From Sisyra terminalis (taxonomy: Eukaryota; Arthropoda; Insecta; Neuroptera; Sisyridae), in the NCBI GenBank assembly GCA_958496175.1, contig OY292275.1, forward strand, positions 19,468,001 through 19,532,000: DNA of 64,000 nucleotides. Reading direction: 5' to 3'. Shown one piece after another: positions 43,100 through 56,350 of the stretch. Each line of letters starts with the position of its first letter. Position 1 is the stretch's first letter. Made by a program: the position numbers and the translations under genes. The notes beneath the pieces were generated by a model. That model had not been told where the DNA came from. It saw only the letters and a program-made list of their open reading frames with translations, and did no database searches.

Positions 43100-46000
43100 A
43101 TGTCTAAAGAAAATATTCCTGTGCTGAGTGTTAGTCAAGGATTAATTAAGGGAAAATTAGTTGATAACTGGTATTTAGCATATTTGGGTATTCCATATGC
43201 TGATCCACCATTGAACGAGTTGCGATTTAAGGTTATTACTTTAATTTAAAAATTTGAAAATCATAGTCTTAATAAAATCTATAAATAGGCTCCCCAAGCT
43301 CCTCAAATTTGGTCTGGAATTTATAACGCCAATGAAAAGAAACCAGGAGCAATCGGCATTGATATTTTTAATCCAAACGAGATTGTTGGAAGCGAAAATT
43401 GTCTTTATTTAGATGTGTACACAACTAAGGTGTGTAGCGTACCTAAATTTTTTTTTTTAGAAGAATTTAATTTTTTGTTCTTTTTTTGGAATATTATCAG
43501 CTTGACAATAATGCAAAGGTGCCGCGAAAACCAGTTATTGTTTTTATTAATACAGTTGTTACATCTAAGGATTTGTTTGGACCGGAAGAAATAATTAAAA
43601 ATGGGACAGTTTTTGTAAATCTTTCAATTCGTACTGGAATTTTTGGTATGTCACAATTATTGATATTGCCATGCTGATTTCTACAGATTAACTGTAATTT
43701 ATTAGGTTTTTTGTCACTGAACAATACATCGTTTAATATCCCGGGAAATGCTGGGCTCAAAGACATCATACAAGCACTTACCTGGATTGGGGATAATATT
43801 TCAAAATTTGGTGGCGATCCTAACAATATAACACTAATGGGATTTGGCTATGGTGCTGTTTACGCACATTTGTTAACTGTTGTGTCCAAAGCTAATCGGC
43901 TGTTTCACAAAGTGATCGCTATCAGTGGTTCGGCGTTAGTTCCCTGGGGATTCTACAAAAATGAAAATGAAATAATCGCCCGCCAATGCGACAACACAAA
44001 TGTAAATAACGAAAATGAATGGTTTCCCAAATTGAAAATTATGCCTGCCGGACAAATTATCAGAAGATTTAATGAATATCAGGTAATAAAATTTTGATTT
44101 TATTGTTTTGAATTGGGAAATATTGATATTTAATTTTAGACTGGACTTGAACCAATACTTGGATCACCTGTTATCGAATTGAGTGATTCAAATGATGCTA
44201 TCTTTTTGGAAGATCCCATAACGGTTTTGATGAGTGGATGTGGTTTCTTGCCCCGGCCAATTTTAATGGGGTTTTCATCAATGGAAGGATTGATTACTGA
44301 AACTGGACAAATTTCACTAAGTCTAAAGCCCATTGTGAATAGTATTAAATACAACCTTTATGTTCCTAATGAATGGAAAATTCCAAAAGGCCTGGCAATA
44401 AACAAAGAAATTGGAACTGAAATCAAGCGATTTTACTACGGCGATGATGATCCAAGCTACGAAAATATTGATATATATCATAAAGTATAATAAAGAAAAT
44501 ATATTGCTTAGGGAATCATTAACTTTTAGTATATATGTTTTAGATGATTTCTGATATATTTTTTGTTCGTGGTATTGAAAAAACGGCTCGTTCTTCCTTA
44601 CGTTATTCTAACGCTCCATTATATTTTTTTCAATTATCTTTTGAAGGCAAATGGAATTTATTCAAAAACGAATACCATATTAAGTATCCAGGTTAGTTTT
44701 ATATAAAAAAAAATATTACATTAATCATATTTTGGTTTTTGAGTAATAATTTGTTTTATTTTAAAGTAGAAAATTTCTTTTTTATAATTATTTATTTATT
44801 AACTTCGCTCGATTACGGTTATAATTACTTTTGCCGTAAATTAGTTATAAAATAAAGAATATTTACAACTATCTGCATTGGCGTGAACATCTACGATTTG
44901 GTCTTCATGTATTATATAGGCAAATATTTTTATTTATAGGAATATAAGTTGCTCATTTAATGTCAAATACTTTTCATAAAATTTAACGACTTTTCATTAT
45001 ATTAGTGTAACGATATATATTCGTAGCTTACAAAAATGCTCCATTTTATTAAGCAGAAGTAATATTTTTAATAGTAAAATTGATTTTTCATTCTCAAAAA
45101 CATGAGCTGTAAATATCTCAAAACATATTTTACTAAAGAAGAAAATGCAAAAAATGTTGCCCTTTTGAAAAAAAAAATGAAATCGGTTATATCGTAATAT
45201 CTTACTTTTTAACTAATTTTTAGCATCGTTTAAAAGAATTCGTTTTTTTTTAGAAGTAAAAGTAAACAGTATTCTTAGTAAGTACAAGTGGATTGAAGCT
45301 AACTAACACAAAAAAAACAAATCGATTGACGCCTATAAATTTTCTGTATAAGATCAAAAAATGAAGAGCATTGGGATTACGATTAGGGATGCAAATGATA
45401 CATCGATTTTTTCAAACATTGATGTATTGTTGATTAACATCGATACTATGGTAATTTTTTTTTGGAACTTTTTTTTTTTTGTTGCTCCCATGCCGAAATT
45501 TTGTTGGAAATACTTCAAAAAAAAATCCCTGAAAGTTTGAGGTCTTAATATTAATATTAAGTACTCGCTCACAGCGTGTGAATATTTTCCATTTAAAATA
45601 CACGTAAACTTTGATTTTTTTTTTAAATTTTTATAGCTCAGCGGCATTTTATGGTATCGCCTCGCTCAAAGTCGGAATTTTTTTACAATTGTATGCTCTA
45701 CAAAAGTGCCTATTGCGGCAAAATCGAAATTTACACGGGCGAGGTAGTACGGGTCACTAAGCCTAGATTTTTCATACATTTCTCGTTTTTCTCTCAGTAA
45801 CTCATGAATTACAAGACCTATAGAAAAAATGTAAATGTCAAATTTATAGGAAATTTAATATCCTTCAAAAAAGTTCCAGAAAACCAAATTGCTAAGATCG
45901 ATTTTTCTCGAGATATTGAGCCTTGAATTCTTACTATAAAATTTTTACGGATTATTGAGGAAAATTTAAAAAAAAAATGATTTTTATTCCTAATTAAAAA

Positions 46001-47822
46001 TAGGCACTTTTGTAGAGCATACAGTTGTAAAAAAATCCCGACTTTGAGCGAGGCGATACCATAAAATGCCGCTGAGCTATAAAAATTTAAAAAAAAAAAA
46101 TCAAAGTTTACGTGTATTTTAAATGGAAAATATTCACACGCTGTGAGCGAGTACTTAATATTAATATTAAGACCTCAAACTTTCAGGGAATTTTTTTTGA
46201 AGTATTTCCAACAAAATTTCGGCATGGGAGCAAAAAAAAAATCACCCTAATCGATACGTTGTACATGAGCGATATATTATTATATAGAAATATTTTATGT
46301 AAATATAGATTAGCCTACTTAAATAGTGGTAAAAATCGTCGAAAAAAATTGAGTTATAATTATTTTCTAGCATCGATGTTTTTATGAGCAATGTTGCATC
46401 CTTAATTGTGACAAAGTAGCTAAATATTGAACCCCTTGCATGGCTACTGGTAAGATGTTGAGATGTATAGTTGTGACCTTTTTATCTCAGCACAATTGAG
46501 TTGAGGCGGATTTAAGACTATTTGATTGTTTTGCTCACAAACCTCTAAACTCCTTACTCGCTTTATTCGCTATGTCCAACTATAGTCAAGAAAATTTATT
46601 TGCGATATTTTAGAAGATGTATTTCTATTTATATCTATTTCTTTTCTGCTACTCATTAGCTGAGTTTCCCAAAATATTTTAGATTCACCATATTGTTAAC
46701 ATAAGCATGCTAAAAGTAATATTGCCCATGTGTACAGCATATTATATTTAATATGATACTTTTCTTTGCAATGTGAATCCTTGATAAGACAACAAAAGCA
46801 GTATATTTTAGCCAGCGTTCTTTATCGTTAAAATGGCAGTCAGGGATGAAAAATTGAACAGAAAGAGGACACTACATTGACTAAATTAAATCAGATGTGC
46901 AGGTATCGTAAATTTTGGTCTTATGTATATTGATAATTCAAATCCGCAATGATTTTCGTTAGGAAGTTGAAAATCTTTATTCTTTTTGTTAATTGTTACT
47001 TACTTTGGTTTATAAACACAAAGGTCTTTTGCGACTCTGGAGTTAATAAAAATTCATAAATTGAGAAATATCGAAAATTTGCACGCTACGAAACTCGAAC
47101 TCAACACCTACCAGTTTTGGAGCGACCACCTTGACCACTCGGCCACTAGAAGGCTCTCTTTATTTTTATTCTTAAGACCACAACTTTGATGTTCGGTCAA
47201 GAAAATGTATTTCGTTCATTAAGTTATAAGCACAAACAGAAAAAGAAAATGAAATAAATGCTTATTTATTAATCCTTTCTAAAGAGGTAATACTTTACCT
47301 CGAGGTAACCCTCGTGCAACATCAATGAATTGAAGTTTATTGCATTCCTTACAAAAAAGAAGGTTTTATCATACTTTCTTGAATATTTTTATCAATTTGA
47401 ACTGCAGAGATCGATGAATTTTTTTATAGCTTTTTAGGGTGGTGATAAACAGGTTCAAACTTTCGGTGATTTTGGGAACACACAATTTGGAAAATTAACT
47501 TTAAAAATAAGTTTGACCTTTCTGCACTTCCACCAACGAAAGATTCCGCACGCTTGCACACTTACCAAGTTTATCACCGAGTTCAAACTTGGTTTGCAGG
47601 AAATAATGAAACAGAAAAACGAAGCTAGAAAAAACATCACTTAGATTTACGTTAGTGAAGAGTGTAAAAGCTCTAGCTTCTTCTAAGCTTCTGAATTTAC
47701 GAAAATAATGTGTTCGATTAGGGTTCCATATTAACACTGATTCACGTTTTTGTTATTTATCAGCAGTTTGATAAAAAAAATAGAAAACTTATACAGAAAT
47801 TATTTGTAATCAACCCCTTTTA

Positions 47823-47863
<41 letters not shown>

Positions 47864-50152
47864 AAATATGTTTAAAAAAGTAAGCTTTGAATTAGTCTAT
47901 TGGAGATTTTTATCTTTAAGATGTTTATTTAGGATGTTTATTTTTAAAAACGAATTTTCTGATTATTTAATTATTTTATAGGTGAAGTAGAAATACATCA
48001 TAAAAAAACAATTTCTACGCAAATGCCTTTGCTATTCTCTGTGGAGGTGTATCGTAATCCCGAGAGGCGTAAATAGTATCAATATAATAATAGGCAAACG
48101 TATAAATGTAATATACATATGTATGAATGCGGCAAAGTCAGAGGACTGAGAATATAAACACATTCATATGAGTGAAAATTAATATGATAATCATTGTCTC
48201 AAATTTGAATTAACTCATTATTGTAATTTGGTTCAACTGTCATTTCGATTTCATTCAATTGACAGTTTTTGTAATTTGTCAGTTGTGTCTGTTGACTCTA
48301 AATATTTCACGAGTAGCTACTAGTTGTACATATTTATATCCCCAAATTAGGGTTATTATTTTTTCAATCAAACAAAGTCTTTCTAAAAATTAGGTCTTGA
48401 TATTTATATTGACTACAGCTTCATTAAAGCTTTGTTTTATTTCTATTCACACGAAAAAAAAGTATCATATATCAGTCAATTCACAATAAACAGTAAATAT
48501 GTCTTTAAATATTAAATATTCAACAAAAATAGCTTTTCAACTATGCAAAATATACTGAAGCTCAAAGTTGTAAGATTATATTGAAGATTAACTGATACTT
48601 TATAATCTATAAAATTGGTTTTCTTGCTTAATCGATAAGTGTAAGGATTTAAAAGAAATTACGAATAATTTAAACAAAAAAATATTTTTTTAATTTTTAA
48701 ATAAGGAACTTAATCCCAAGAAGATTTAATTTTCTACCATAAATATTAAAATTCATTCAATTCTATCTTAATTATATCGAATTAACATTAATATTGATAT
48801 TGAAGTCGATCAATTCTATTACTGCAACACAAAGGCTTTTATTTGAAGAACTTTATTGAAGGCTTTTATTGAAGGCTTTTATTTTATTTGAAAATATACT
48901 TTTGTTTGAAGTATCCTACACTACAGTTTTCGGTATAGGAAATGAAATATAAAATATACAACTTTTGAGTCCTTCCGTACTCTCACATTAAATTTGTAAC
49001 CAAGCTATTGCATGAAATTAAAAAATGCATTAGGTATAGCTTGATAGAATTAGGGCTTGGGAGCAGGAGCTTGCCAAGAAGCCAAGCCATCCGGAAGATT
49101 TTGAAAGAGCTGAAACCGAAACCTACATTTGTTCAATCCTACTCCCCCGCGCTTGGTAGAACTATTGATATATAAAAGTTTATTTATCATTAAAAAAATG
49201 ATTTACACTCGTATTTCGAAAAGAAATCTCTTTTCGCCTTCTTTAATGTATGTTTTGAACCTTACGCCTTATTTTTATATGCTAAAAATGGTAGATACCA
49301 TTCAGTTTTTACTTTTACTTCTTAAAATGTAATATTTCACTAAATACATAGTAGTTTTCACTACCCAATCACACTAGCAGTCATTGTTTTAGCATTTATA
49401 GTAATTAATTTTTTTTCTAGTTTCTACCAGAAAAAAAGGGCATTTTAATTAAATTTTAAATTTATATATTTATGATCAAATATTAATTCGAAATTTGATC
49501 GAAAAAAATGACAACATAGTTTATGCAGTTTTGTGGGTTCAATATTTGGTAGCAGAATGGAAGCGATTGCAATGGAATAAATTTTTGGGTATTTTTAAAC
49601 GACCATTTTGTATATTTTTCATTATTTAATTTTAAGATATAATAAAGTGTTCACATTGTTTTATAATTTGATATGATTACAACCCTTTTTTTTACTTTAT
49701 ATTACGACAACCATTGATATTCATAACCGTTTACGTTTTAAATAATCACTATAAAGTCTTGAAAAAAAACGTAGATAATTAACTAAATGAGTCCATAGTT
49801 CTAATATGATAAAACTAATATTCTAGGTGCTTGTTATGGAGATATAATTGGATATTTATTTAATTATCATGGGAAACCAGGTGTTGAAGCTGATACTTTG
49901 GAATTAAAAACCCAACATCGTCTCGTTACAACCGTAACAAATTTTGCCAAATACAGCAATCCAAATAACCGCAATGAACATGCTCAAATCACGTTGGAAT
50001 GGAAACCATTCACTCGAAAAGATCATTTTTATTTGGACATGGGGAATGATTTACAACTCTGTCGTGACATTGATCGAAGGACCTCCGTCTTTTGGGAAAA
50101 TCTAAAGGAAAAAGTGATGAAAATGTTAAATATATATAGTTTTGTTAAATGA
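43100..50152 (+). CDS. Carboxylesterase-family (alpha-esterase-like) pseudoenzyme
   Basis: Seven exons: 43100-43231, 43289-43429, 43501-43645, 43706-44082, 44140-44484, 44544-44691 and 49827-50152 (TGA). Phases agree throughout; 537 residues, normal for the family. Fold landmarks: YLGIPYADPP, SENCLYLDVYT, GFLSL, GNAGLKDIIQALTWI..NI..FGGDPNNITLMG, PILMGFSSMEGL and GYLF. The active site is missing. The nucleophile elbow is GFGYG (Gly187 instead of Ser), the catalytic His is Tyr433 (GACYGD), and the oxyanion HGG is Asn-Thr-Val (108-110). Only Glu314 remains. There is no signal peptide, as in intracellular alpha-esterases. Hydrolysis is unlikely; ligand binding, sequestration or protein interaction are possible roles. 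An AATAAA lies at 50275. Intact frames and splice sites argue against a pseudogene. Confidence 0.92.
45384..46404. mobile_element. hAT-like foldback element with 230-bp near-identical arms, in esterase intron 6
   Basis: The ends are tagggatgcaa and ttgcatcctta. The 8-mers beside them, attacgat and attgtgac, agree at 5 of 8 positions, which weakly suggests an 8-bp target duplication. The inner arms 45484-45712 and 46001-46231 are almost perfect reverse complements around a ~290-base spacer. Both arms therefore encode the same meaningless peptide on opposite strands. The element lies within the 5.1-kb intron 44692-49826 of the esterase-like gene. Confidence 0.8.
46990..47155 (-). mobile_element. 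tRNA-derived SINE, copy 2 (best preserved)
   Basis: Read on the minus strand it has an A-box region ggccgagtggtcaagg, then aaaactggtaggtg and a B box gagttcgagt. The conserved body follows: atatttctcaatttatg, ttattaactccagagtcgc and a weak A-rich end. The head resembles tRNA-Ser/Leu-type (class II) sequences. It lies in esterase intron 6, antisense to the gene. Confidence 0.85.
47828..47860. repeat. (AT)n microsatellite
   Basis: About 33 bases of alternating T and A in esterase intron 6. Confidence 0.95.
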
Positions 50153-50299
50153 TTTTTATTGCGAAATATAAAGGGATTCATTGACGCTACCAGTTTAAAA
50201 TTAATTACACTTATGGTAATTAGCGTTAGAGAAGAGAACGTAAGTCGACACTGCCATAACGTGATTTGGTTGGGAATAAATAGGACAGGGAAAGGGAAA

Positions 50300-53200
50300 A
50301 CGGGAGATCCAATTAACAAACGCGTTTCTACATGGATAGATGGAATATAGTGAAATGGCGGACCTATCTCGTCAGCATGATTATATAACTCGAGTTATAC
50401 TCCATATAACATAACATTATGATAGATAACGCCGTCCAATGATTGATTAAATTTATCTTCACCATGCCACATAATATATCTTACAAATTTTACCCCCTTG
50501 TTGCCGTCTCTCTCGCACCTACACAATAAAGTGATTATTTACATGAAATATTCGTATATAGGTACCCGTGTTTGACTTTGTGTCAATTTTATGTGAAAGG
50601 CTGAATAGATCGTGGAACGGGAAAAATTCGAAAATTACAAAAACGAAAAAGATGAATGAGTTTCTTAGACTTAAAAACAGGTGTTTTTTTTTCTTTGATA
50701 ATGTTCTGTTTTGATTTATATTTTGCAATTATTTAAATGTTACATTAGAATAGCAAACATTTTCTTTTTCCATTTGTAAACTTCTTGAAGCATTTAAATT
50801 TTTAGTGAATATATAAGGTTCAATTCTCTATGGAGTTAACGCCCAAACATAAATACTTCGTGAACATTTTAATCGTTTTATAAAAGGGAAATAATTTATG
50901 GTTTGTTGTAGAAAATTGGTCGATCCATCTTTTGGTGGTGTTGTCTTTGAAAACCTCGAATTGACTGTGGCTTGCCAACGTACCTAGTTTCTAGTCCCAT
51001 ATAAACTGAAACATGAGTACACATACTCTTATATACGTATACATTTATGTTATACTTTCTGTTGTTGGTAATAAACGGGATATGGGTCCCATAGGAATGG
51101 TACAAGGAGATTTATGACACAGTTACCATGTGTGATGCGAAATCTTCTCACTCGACGCGTCCTCGGGAGTTTGAGGGTATTTATTGTAGGGTGATATTCA
51201 TAGTCAAATCTTATACTTAGAGAGCCTCGGTTATAGTCAGTTATAGTCAATAATCTGCTATCAAGTCTTAAATACAATATATCTTCATATTGTTATTATA
51301 ACTGTAAATTGTAGAGAAAATACAATAAATGATAGACATAAGATATATCTACCATGAATGAAATTAACCATATCAACGGGTCAACTCCCGAAACGTTCTC
51401 AAGGGGACGTTTTAAGAAAAGAAATGTTTGCAATTTTCTACGAACTAAATCTTCAACAAAAAAAGCACTATTCACATATTTTGCTATAACAAAAAAGTTA
51501 TTTTTTTTAAAAGAAATAAGTAATAAAATTTACAACTTTAATGTTCTCTACACCGCTGAAAATTATATTTGAAATACAAGCAATAAATATTTTATTCCCA
51601 CAAATTTACTTCTCAATGATCACAATTTTAAATGCTGTTTTTAAATTTAATAACAATAAATCATAGTGTGGAACAACAAAATATGAACAGTTAGGAAATG
51701 TTTTGAGGTTAACGTGGTTCAAATTTATATTCAAGGATGAATAGAATATCGTGGTTATCATACTACTTTCTACATCATACTGATACTTATGGTTCCATTC
51801 TTACAGAATTATAACTACAAACAAAACACATAGAAGACACTCTTCTTTAAAAAGTGCCTATAGAAAGTCAGTATATGCCCTCAATGAAACATATGAAAAC
51901 ATGTGCATTCCCATTAAATTCAATTTGCACACATAGATGTCATAGATACTTATGGAAAGTACCAAAATACTAGATAAGTTACTTTTTGAAAAGGTATCTG
52001 AAGTTACATTGGGTATTAAGAAATTTAAAAAATGGAACTACTTATCTTAAGTTACTCTGAAGATATTTTTTTAGTTACTTTGTATATTTACTAAGTATGT
52101 ACTGAGTTTCGTAACGTATTAGGAAAAGTTGTTTAGTAAGCAGGTAATTTATTTCTTATTCATATTACTTTAGAAAAAAGAAAAGTATGTATGTCTAAGC
52201 CTCTGTAATCACGACACACTTAAAAATCGATTAAATGTTTATTAAAAGAGGTATTTATTGAATTATATAGAACAAAACAAAATAAAACGCTAAGGGCTGG
52301 TATTTGCACATAATTTTTTACATTTTATTTTTTATTTTAGATAATTGATATAGTGACAATTATCTTCCAAGTAAAATTTTATCCGGAAGATAGTCAAAAC
52401 ATGAGTACTTTCTCTGAAGAATTGCAGTGATACGTGTAGGATTTGTTTTACAGACATTTTTATTTTGAAAATAGCGATTTTATGAATATGTTCTACCTCT
52501 CTAGGAGTGAAAATATCGGCCCTTATTGATACAAAAATATTAAAATATATCTACTGCTATTATTATAATAGAAATAAAACTGTTAAAATTTGTAAACTTT
52601 TATTAGTACAACAGGTAGTCAGGTATCCAATTTTATTGTTTAGTGCAGAATTTATTTAGAAAAAAATAAATACTTAACAGAGCAAGTTCCCTTCTTTTAT
52701 CTATTCCTCTTAATTAAGTCCTCTTTTAAATTTAAAGGTGTTAAATCTATTTTTTGCAACGGCAATTGGTGATCAGCTAACAGTAGGCTAATAAAAGCTT
52801 CAAGATGAACCGAGATGTTAGCCCAAACTACGTCTTTGATTTTAACATAGAATTGAGTTTCTTTATGTCTTTCTTCTCTACCAAAAGGAACTTTTCTAGT
52901 GGTAACGTTAATACTTTTCTGTATGCGTGATCTTTTTGGGATCGTAGATACTTTTTTAGGTTACAAGATACAGTTCCATTTAAAAAGTAACTAAGATAAT
53001 AGATACTTTTTGTCAAAAAATAAAGGAACTAAGATACTATCTAAGATATTTTATAGTATCATTTTTCTGACAGCTTTATTGCATGCATATCGAGCAATCC
53101 TGAAATCTTCTTCAACATTTACATTTAAATGGGTTTTTAACCAATGTTGGTCAAAATTTTCATCCAAAATATTAAGCCAGTCTTATGGAACTGTTAGAAG

Positions 53201-55490
53201 AATCCAACATAGAGTTTTAAAAGTGGCATGATAGGTCAAGTCGTTAAATTCTTTTCAAAACTAATTAATAAGTTTGTGATGTCTTTATTAGCATGGTTTA
53301 TCTCTATATTTTAGTTACCACCTTGAAAATAAAACGTACCATTTAAAAAAATGTGCTTCGATTCGGGAGCGAATGATATTCTTATCACTATGATGTTAAG
53401 GATTCTTAAATTCTCAGATAAAATTTTTTTTTCTTTTTCATATATCAATGCATTTAGGATGTTGAGAAATGATAAATTGATAGGCAAGTATATATGTGAA
53501 CAAATACACTAGTAATTAGTGTATTTTCAGAAGGATCTAGTTAAAAGATTTTATTTTTTCTTATTCAGTGAGGAAAGTAAAATAAAAACGATGGACCCTT
53601 AAATATTACCCAAAAAGAGCTGTCGAAGTAAAAATAAAAGTTACAAGAGGAAACTTTTCCAGAAGTAAGCCTATATAAGTCCAATAGGTCGTTAACGTTT
53701 TCTTTAGGTATCTTCATTAAATTTTTTCTTAACCAAACAAGAAAAAATGAGACAAAGAACAAAAAAAAAACGGAAAGCTATAATCGAAACTTTTCATTAT
53801 ACGATTTTTATTGCGAAACTTCTGCAAAAATTGGTGATCGAAAAAGCTCTCTTTAAAACCGTGCCTATATAATGCTCTTTTTATCGTTTTCATTTCACAC
53901 CCGAATCAATTGGTGTCAATATTGAAAGGATGATTTCTATTAAAATTCTCTCTTTTTTTATATCAAAGTGAAAAACCAACTTTACAAAAAAGTTTTTAAT
54001 TTTATTTTTTGATTTCTTTTCACCAATTTTGAGCCAATGATCAAATGATTTACGTGATTGCAAAAGAAAATGGGTACATTAATAGCCTCTGTTCTTGTTT
54101 TTGTTACTTTTAGGGTGCTTTTATGATTTTCGTGTCAGTTTTCGTATAGCTAGGTAGAATTTATAAAACGTGCCTGGTATGAAAACTTCGGGGCAATAAA
54201 GTGTGTACGACTTACTTAAGCGAATTGTTCTGAAAAATAAGGGGGGTCAAATACAAGTGGTGCCTGTCGGTCGCTTGTAATAGGAACAAGGGTTAAAAAG
54301 AAGATGAAGAAAAGAAGATGAGTGCGACCGTTCAAATTGTAAGTCTGCGCGTTGCTTTGTTTTATTACTCAAAGGAATTGTTAGTTTCGGGTAACAGCGA
54401 CTCATCCCTGGGTAAATATTCACCTTATTTCCACTTACGGACAGACAAAGAAACAAAACCAGGAATAGATGGGGAGAGCAATACGAATTCTAATGTTTGA
54501 CCATTTCATGAGATAATTATTGTTAAGACCCCAACAGCGTCTTTCGTAACACGAGATTATCCTTGTTTTACATCCTTCTGTCGACTATTCAATGTCTCTA
54601 TGAGCTAACCGGTGAAAAAAGTTGCATGAATAACAAAAATACGGAATGGTCTTTTCTTAAACAAGCTTTGTAATTATTCTTATCTATGTAAAACGAAAAC
54701 AATGTAGAAATAATGAAAAAGTAAAATATCAAATACATTATTTTAAATGTTGTTCTCGCAAAATCATTAAGTTAACTTATGAATACAAATAATTTTTAAA
54801 AATCCAGTTAAAAATATTCTTCTAAAAATATTCAATAACATACCATAAATTAAAATAAATATAGAGAATTCAATTCCAAAGCTAGGAAAATTATCGATAA
54901 AATTCATCACACATGTGAATCATGGAAAAATAGATAAAAACGATAATAAAGATGAATCAAATGATATATGGAATCAAGAAAACTAAATTTTCCTAGTTCA
55001 CTTTAAATTCAGAATCTAGGAGCTCACTATCAACCGTGGACCAATTAGTGTGGATAGATAAAGAAATAAATTTAAAATGTTATCAAAAATATGTCACATA
55101 TTATAACCGCATAGGACTCAGAGATGAGCTACGAAATGATATGTCGCGAAGTGCAGTTTAGGTATATCAACTTTAATAGAAAAAGACTTAAAGGGTAATA
55201 TCGTAGCACTCCAAACTTGCAAAATACATATAATCACGTTAATATTAACAATTAACTTTCAGACAGTCCATTTCTAGAAAAAGGTAATGTTTTTCTAGAA
55301 GCCATAAATGAACTATTAGAATAGCGATTTATTGTTTTCTGGTGACGTAATTCTATAATATATTTGTCAAAAAAGTTGTAATCCATTTTAGTCAGGCACC
55401 CGAGTTTCGAAATAAGTAGGGGTTTATCATAACGTGCTAACTTTACATCAGTGACCATTAAAATCAGCCGGAATGAATAGGTCCCTTCTT
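50300..55490. other. Intergenic region without a recognisable gene
   Basis: Follows the esterase-like 3' UTR (AATAAA at 50275-50280). Short frames on both strands near 50900-51280 and 54240-54500 sit in slightly G+C-richer DNA but show no family motif. Between about 51930 and 53060, motifs such as agttactttttga and aagtatct recur at both ends in opposite orientation, which hints at a decayed inverted-repeat element. I cannot set its limits. Confidence 0.5.
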
Positions 55491-55494
55491 GGTT

Positions 55495-56190
55495 ATAGAA
55501 TGTGGATAGCTTTGTTTATCAGGGTTCGATGATTCATAAATTTGGAACATGCGAGCACGAAATTAAACGACGTATCGAAATAGTCGAAATAGCTAGGTAT
55601 GCCGTGATACACCTGCTCCAAGTATGGAAAGATCGAAAAATATTTAAAGCCACTAAAATGGGATTGGTTATTATGCTGGTTTTTGCTATTTTCTGCTACG
55701 CTTCGGAAACTTAGACTATCCGTGCAGTTGATCGACAATAAATTGATGCCTTCGAAATGTGGATCTAGAGGAGAATGCTGTGGATTCCATGGACAGCTAA
55801 AAGAACAAATTTCTCTATCTTAAACGAGGCTAAGCAAGTCCAAAGACTTTCATCACTGACGTATGGACGAATCCTCAAGTTTTTTGAACATATCGCGCGT
55901 CACGAAATCATGGAAAAGCTGATGGTACAGGAACGACCTGATGGGAAAAGAAAACGAGGGTGATCACCGTTCCGTTGGATAGAAGTGGTGGAAAAGCTCG
56001 TTGATTCGAGCTTCGCATCTGTATCTCTACAGATGGAAGAATGTAATCGCTGGAGAAGGATCGTCCAGCAGATTCTGAGAAATCTGGAACTTCCCGAAAC
56101 TTCCTGGATTCTTTCTAAATTTCAGCTATTTTGATCATCATACATAAGCAGCGATGTTTATATTAAGAAGAAAAAGAAGAAGAACTAATT
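55495..56190 (+). pseudogene. 5'-truncated RTE/BovB-like non-LTR retrotransposon, C-terminal fragment
   Basis: A broken frame reads VDSFVYQGSMIHKFGTCEHE, later VWKDRKIFKATKMGLV, FCYASET, then (after stops) DAFEMWI, RRMLWIPWTAKRTNFSILNE and YGRILKFFEHIARHE. It ends with RWRRIVQQI. This is the region after the polymerase core in RTE-type reverse transcriptases (YASETWT...FEMW...RRMLRIPWT). At least four in-frame stops are present and the catalytic YADD box is missing, so it is dead. The 3' end reaches an (A/G)-rich tail at about 56164-56186 (agaagaaaaagaagaagaa), consistent with a retrotransposon 3' end. Confidence 0.85.
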
Positions 56191-56207
56191 TTGGCTAATT
56201 GAGTACC

Positions 56208-56350
56208 GACTAGACGAGAAGTGGTCAAGATGACTGCTTTGAAACTAGTAAGTTCTGGGTTCAAATCTTATGACGAATCTCTTTAATCTCTTAATTAGTT
56301 AGTGTTGTAATATTTCTCGTCGTACGGAATTTTATAAACGCTAATCTCCG
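56208..56350 (+). mobile_element. tRNA-derived SINE, copy 3 (degenerate)
   Basis: The head agaagtggtcaag...aaactagtaagttctgggttcaaatc is followed by a body with atatttctcgtcgta. It starts about 20 bases after the tail of the RTE-like fragment. It is more diverged than the copies at 47 kb and 63.5 kb. Confidence 0.65.

Noticed and set aside
45354..46387. Two open frames of nearly the same peptide on opposite strands
   Set aside because: They are the two arms of the inverted repeat read in mirror orientation; A/T-homopolymer-rich and not protein-like.
51930..53060. Possible long inverted-repeat element with agttactttt/aagtatct motifs
   Set aside because: The matches are short and scattered, and I could not align the ends or find a target duplication.
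55252..55458. 68-codon minus-strand frame with a weak retropepsin/connection-like look
   Set aside because: No catalytic or zinc motif could be identified and the similarity was too vague to name a family.
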